From Christensenella sp. UBA4263 (GTDB lineage Bacteria > Bacillota > Clostridia > Christensenellales > Aristaeellaceae): 43,784 bases of DNA. The notes beneath the pieces are model-generated. The model searched no databases, was not told the DNA's origin, and saw nothing but the letters and a program-made list of their open reading frames with translations. Numbering within the stretch: the stretch's first letter is position 1; every line of letters starts with the position of its first letter. Made by a program: the position numbers and the translations under genes. Shown here piece after piece: positions 40,661 through 43,784 of this stretch. The stretch is from NCBI GenBank assembly GCA_002395225.1, contig DGWH01000168.1, forward strand, positions 1 to 43,784, in the 5' to 3' direction.

Positions 40661-41449
40661 ATGCCTGTTACCGTTACGTTCAGTTCTGCGGAGAGAATCA
40701 CGGGACGTTTTCAGCTGTGGGCAAAGGCTGCCGGCAGCGGGAAATGGCAGCTCATTGTAAAGGCCGGAAGAGACGCCGTGGTCCGGGAAGCGGAAAGTGC
40801 GGAAGCACTGCTCCGAAAAGCGGTGCGTCTGGGCGCCGGGATGATTTCGGTGAGGCTTCGGGAGGCAGTTGAGGAGGAGCAGTTCAGGGAACTGCTTGAA
40901 GCGGCGGAACACACAGAACACGCGGAGGAGGCGCGTCTGCCCTGTATCCGGATCTGGATACGAAAAAAAGCGGAAGCGGCTGCGTCCGGTATTAAGGAGA
41001 TTAACCCATACTCTCTGACCGAAGGATGGGAGAAAGACGGCGGGGCGGCCGATGATCCGGCCGGCAGCCGTGACCTGACGAAAAGACAATGGCAGGAATC
41101 GTTTCGGGGATATCTGCTTCATCTGGTGGATGAGCGGGGAATGAAAGATCCGCAGGTATACAAACGGGCCAACGTGGATCGCAGACTGTTCTCCAAAATC
41201 CGGTGCGGCCAGAATTATCGTCCAGGGAAAAATGTGATTCTGGCACTGGCTATGGCGCTGGAATTGAATCTGGAGGAGACAAGGGAACTGCTTGCCCGGG
41301 CCGGAAAATCGCTTAGCAAAACGGACGAAAGAGACAGGATTTTCGTGGCGTTCATCCATGAACAGAACTACAGCCTGATGGAGATCAACAGGGTGCTGTT
41401 TTCCTGCAGGCTGCCGCTGCTGGGCGGAACGGTTCTTGAGAACAGATAA
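40661..41449 (+). CDS. unknown N-terminal domain fused to a helix-turn-helix-like C-terminal domain
   Basis: The C-terminal 120 residues (about 143-262) are a conserved module seen at the end of assorted Bacillota proteins: SFRGYLLHLVDERGMKDPQVY, KRANVDRRLFSKIRCGQNYRP, NVILALAMALELNLEETRELLARAG, and DRIFVAFIHEQNYSLMEIN. It resembles an XRE-like HTH. The N-terminal 110 residues (FSSAERITGRFQLWAKA; RLPCIRIWIRKK) are alpha/beta and not recognised. GGAGGAAAGG (40641-40650) lies 10 bases before the ATG. It starts 57 bases after the ACP gene and is probably the last gene of the transcript. A regulator or sensor role is a guess. Confidence 0.6.
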   Translation: MPVTVTFSSAERITGRFQLWAKAAGSGKWQLIVKAGRDAVVREAESAEALLRKAVRLGAGMISVRLREAVEEEQFRELLEAAEHTEHAEEARLPCIRIWIRKKAEAAASGIKEINPYSLTEGWEKDGGAADDPAGSRDLTKRQWQESFRGYLLHLVDERGMKDPQVYKRANVDRRLFSKIRCGQNYRPGKNVILALAMALELNLEETRELLARAGKSLSKTDERDRIFVAFIHEQNYSLMEINRVLFSCRLPLLGGTVLENR

Positions 41450-41585
41450 ATAGACGCGTGGACAGCAAGTGTTTTGAGGATATTTTCAAAATGTGAGACT
41501 GTATGTATACACGGCAAATCTATAATAGTTTTTTATATAGAAATGGATTTTGAACATAATACAGTTCTTCATAAAGGAGCAGCAC

Positions 41586-41960
41586 ATGGGTGAGGTACAC
41601 TGTCGAGATCCTCGGAGCGGGATTATTTACGTTTATTCGAGTGAAAGCTATGTAGATCCGGAGACTAATACCAGGAAAACACGCCGAAAGCTGATTGGAA
41701 AACTAGACGAAAATGGGAATGTTGTACCGACAAAAGGTACTCCCGGAAGAAACAAAAAAAGGGCTGTTGACAAGAAAACAGCCAGTGACAGCGATTTAGA
41801 TGCGGTGATAAAGGAACTGACAGAATTGTACGAACAGCGTTTAAAAGCTCAGTTAGACCGCATTACAAGTCTTGAGAATACCATTCGTGAGTTGACCAGA
41901 GAAAAGAAGAACCTTGTGGACAGCATGGATCGGGTACTGGCAAAGTACCGAACAGATTAA
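41586..41960 (+). CDS. small insertion-sequence-type protein (orphan)
   Basis: 124 residues. The N-terminus GIIYVYSSESYVDPETNTRKTRRKLIGK, then DENGNVVPT and a basic GRNKK stretch, matches the leader of transposase-like proteins in Bacillota in which xYVYExxSYxDxxTxxxRxxRKLIGKxDxxTGEIVPT recurs. The second half is a coiled coil (ELYEQRLKAQLDRITSLENTIRELTREKKNL). No transposase follows, so it is either an accessory orf or a leftover. ATG 41586 follows AAAGGAG (41573-41579) by 6 bases. It is AT-richer than its neighbours. The 136 bases before it hold a TATAAT at 41521 without a good -35 partner. Confidence 0.6.
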   Translation: MGEVHCRDPRSGIIYVYSSESYVDPETNTRKTRRKLIGKLDENGNVVPTKGTPGRNKKRAVDKKTASDSDLDAVIKELTELYEQRLKAQLDRITSLENTIRELTREKKNLVDSMDRVLAKYRTD

Positions 41961-41999
41961 GCCATGAGGATAGGTGTGCGGTATTGCATTGGAATGTAC

Positions 42000-42028
42000 A
42001 AAAAGACTGTGCATGGCACAGTCTTTTT
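42000..42028. terminator. bidirectional terminator between the IS-type orf and the glycosyltransferase
   Basis: AAAAAGACTGTGC (42000-42012), loop ATG, GCACAGTCTTTTT (42016-42028): a 13-bp perfect stem with A- and T-runs, serving both converging genes. Confidence 0.92.
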
Positions 42029-42034
42029 CGCGTT

Positions 42035-43708
42035 TCAGCCGCTTATGCGGAGCTGGCGAAGGTAGTCTGAATAAGCTGAAGTATCACCTGTAAGAAAACC
42101 GGAATGTGCAAGCAGGACGGAGAGGAGCAGGAGGAGAGCCAGAGAGAGGAGCAGAAGGATACGCCTGCCGGCGGACAGGGAACTCAGGAAGGTGCGGGGC
42201 CGGGCGACAAACTCTGACAGGGCACGGAGTCCGCTGATGGAAAAAGGCAGGAGAAGCACAAAATAGGGAAAGGTATACTGACATTTTGCTTCCCAGAAAG
42301 TGTGGAAGAGGAAACCGCCGACAAAGGTGACCAGGAGGAGAAAAGCGGGGGTTTTTGCTTCCGGCGGGGATTGAAACAGGGACAGAAAGGCAAGAAAGAG
42401 GAGAAGAAACTGAATCGGATTCAGGATTTTTGTCAGGAAATCCACGCCTGTCGGGCGAACCAGCCGCCGGATCCAGTCAGCCGGCCGGATATTGGAGCCG
42501 CGCACCTCATTGATCCACAGGGACTCAAAGGTGGGATTATTCCACTGACTGGCATTTTTCTGGACGAAAAAACGGACAGCGTCGCGGGGATTCTGATGAA
42601 ATTCATCCAGACGCTCACGGATGGCCTTAAGGGCAATGGTTTTCTGCTGCGCGGCGTCGGTGCCGCCATCCCCGTAGACTGCGTTGATATACGAATTGTA
42701 CCATCCCGGGGCAGAGTCCCCGTCCTTGAGGCCCATGGCCAGGTAGGAATAGGGGGAGATGCCGTCCGGAATGGAAAGCCCGGTGGCACGCTCCAGGAGT
42801 GCCCTGGGCAAAAACAGGGCAAGCACCGCAAAAAGAATCAGGGAAGCGGTGAGTGTGAGACGGGAGAGGCCGGAGCGGAACGCACTGAACAGAGAATACA
42901 GGACAGCCGCGATCAGGAAAATCAGGGAGTTCTGCTTGAGAAAGACGGCCAGCGCCATCATCAGACCGGCGGAAAGAGCCCGGAGGAAAGAGGGCGATGT
43001 TTCATAGGCACGAATTCTCTCGTAAGCGAGGAGGGCCAGAAAAAATGAGGGGATTGTGGCATAAACGAACGTGGCGTACTGGAGAAACGGGAAAAAGAGA
43101 AGCGCCGCTCCAAAGAGGAGGAACGGGTTTTTAATGGAGAGACCTTCCTCCTCACACAGGCGCATGAGGATATAGTAGCTGAGGGCCGCCAGCAGCGCAT
43201 TGATGAGCTGGAAGACCAGATAATTGTCACGGCCGATGAGGCGCTGAATCAGTGCACTGACTAGAATAGCGCCGGTCTGGTTCGGGTATCTGGCCAGATA
43301 CCCGCCCTCCCGGAGGCAGGAAAGATCGCCGTAATTCAGCTGTTCCGCTGCCGCCTGGATCGATTCCTGATCGGAGATGACGGTGGGCTGGGTGATAAGC
43401 ACCCAGCAGGCGGAAAAGAGAAAAAGCATCAGTGTCAGATTTCGCCGGCGCCCTGCAATCCGGGAATGTTCCGGTGCTGAACCGAGAAATTTCCGGACGG
43501 CGGGGATGCGCAGGATGAGTGCGCACAGACAAAGCAGGATGATCTTGGGGAGAACCGGGGAGGAAACAAAGAAGGTTTTCTCCAGATAGTCCCCGCGCAT
43601 GGTGCAGGTGCTGATGGCCGATGCGGCGGTCAGAAAAAGAAGAAAGATCCCCGCCAGAGCGGCCGTGAACCGGGCAAACAGACGGGAAATGGTGAATGGC
43701 TTGTGCAT
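42035..43708 (-). CDS. GT-C-type membrane glycosyltransferase
   Basis: Polytopic protein of 557 residues with about eleven to thirteen spans, probably using a polyprenyl-phosphate sugar donor to glycosylate a surface polymer or protein on the outer face. The first extracytoplasmic loop has ITQPTVISDQESIQAA, where the acidic residues match the catalytic motif place of GT-C enzymes. The loop after the middle spans carries conserved-looking WYNSYINAVYGDGG and QWNNPTFESLW. The C-terminal spans end with a short soluble tail. AAAGGAG lies 5 bases before the ATG on the minus strand. The exact family (GT39/GT83-like or other) and sugar are not determined. It converges on the IS-type orf. Confidence 0.75.
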   Translation of the reverse strand: MHKPFTISRLFARFTAALAGIFLLFLTAASAISTCTMRGDYLEKTFFVSSPVLPKIILLCLCALILRIPAVRKFLGSAPEHSRIAGRRRNLTLMLFLFSACWVLITQPTVISDQESIQAAAEQLNYGDLSCLREGGYLARYPNQTGAILVSALIQRLIGRDNYLVFQLINALLAALSYYILMRLCEEEGLSIKNPFLLFGAALLFFPFLQYATFVYATIPSFFLALLAYERIRAYETSPSFLRALSAGLMMALAVFLKQNSLIFLIAAVLYSLFSAFRSGLSRLTLTASLILFAVLALFLPRALLERATGLSIPDGISPYSYLAMGLKDGDSAPGWYNSYINAVYGDGGTDAAQQKTIALKAIRERLDEFHQNPRDAVRFFVQKNASQWNNPTFESLWINEVRGSNIRPADWIRRLVRPTGVDFLTKILNPIQFLLLFLAFLSLFQSPPEAKTPAFLLLVTFVGGFLFHTFWEAKCQYTFPYFVLLLPFSISGLRALSEFVARPRTFLSSLSAGRRILLLLSLALLLLLSVLLAHSGFLTGDTSAYSDYLRQLRISG

Positions 43709-43721
43709 AGGAACTCCTTTG

Positions 43722-43770
43722 CAGGCCTCAATTTTGGGCTTTTGCCGGAGCGGCTTTTCTCTGAGGCCTG
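43722..43770. repeat. inverted repeat in the leader of the glycosyltransferase gene
   Basis: CAGGCCTCA (43722-43730) and TGAGGCCTG (43762-43770) are perfect 9-base inverted arms. The 31-base interval contains GCCGGAGCGGC with its own GCCG/CGGC pair. It lies between the glycosyltransferase ribosome site and the window edge, so it may be a leader hairpin or the terminator of a gene beyond the edge. Confidence 0.5.
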
Positions 43771-43784
43771 GATTTGACTTAACT

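Noticed and set aside
41498..41526. A promoter before the IS-type orf
   Set aside because: TATAAT at 41521-41526 is perfect, but no -35 box at 16-18 bases resembles TTGACA.

Overview
The window looks like a chromosomal segment of a Bacillota bacterium, most likely a Clostridia relative (genus not determinable). The evidence is the Gram-positive order yggS-sepF-ylmH-divIVA-lspA-rluD, the order ireB-ruvX-DUF1292, smc-ftsY, strong AAAGGAG/GGAGG ribosome binding sites and frequent TTG/GTG starts. By eye most genes are moderately GC-rich; about 24.8-25.95 kb is clearly AT-richer and holds decayed mobile DNA. The tract around the helicase (16.4-19 kb) and the small orf at 41.5 kb also look AT-richer.

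Layout. 0-6.2 kb: smc, ftsY, a membrane-anchored unknown and a tRNA-dihydrouridine synthase. 6.4-9.1 kb: a flavodiiron protein, a Nudix hydrolase and a protein that resembles a THUMP-type RNA methyltransferase whose SAM and catalytic motifs have decayed. 9.2-14.5 kb: the division/envelope cluster (HlyD-like adaptor, yggS, sepF, ylmH, divIVA, lspA, rluD). 14.6-16.1 kb: ireB, a RuvX-DUF1292 fusion and a second DUF1292 protein, led by a clear promoter. 16.2-16.3 kb: tRNA-Ser(GGA) with its own promoter and terminator. 16.4-21.1 kb: a Suv3-type RNA helicase (minus) divergent from a GH120 beta-xylosidase-like enzyme. 21.3-24.8 kb: nfo, cutC, a glycosylasparaginase-type Ntn hydrolase, and cysK on the minus strand. 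24.9-25.9 kb: a truncated Rpn-type nuclease tail and a 529-bp insertion remnant with 23-bp inverted ends.

25.9-28.7 kb: a secreted Ltp-repeat protein translationally coupled to a 705-residue GIY-YIG/M32-carboxypeptidase fusion. 28.7-31.2 kb: azlC-azlD, a Cof-type HAD phosphatase and a VTT-domain membrane protein. 31.2-33.8 kb: a small alarmone synthetase overlapping a two-component pair. 33.9-35.3 kb: an HD hydrolase, converging on an auxin-efflux-type carrier. 35.5-41.4 kb: a six-gene run VOC - SGNH - MBOAT - FkbH-like - acyl carrier protein - HTH protein. This resembles a Dlt-type surface acylation machine in which an FkbH-like enzyme replaces the adenylating DltA. 41.5-43.7 kb: an insertion-sequence-type small orf and a GT-C glycosyltransferase on the minus strand.

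The strongest candidates for undescribed biology are the FkbH/ACP/MBOAT/SGNH cluster, the GIY-YIG/M32 fusion with its Ltp partner, and the degenerate THUMP-methyltransferase-like protein. All assignments are by reading motifs; no database search was run.
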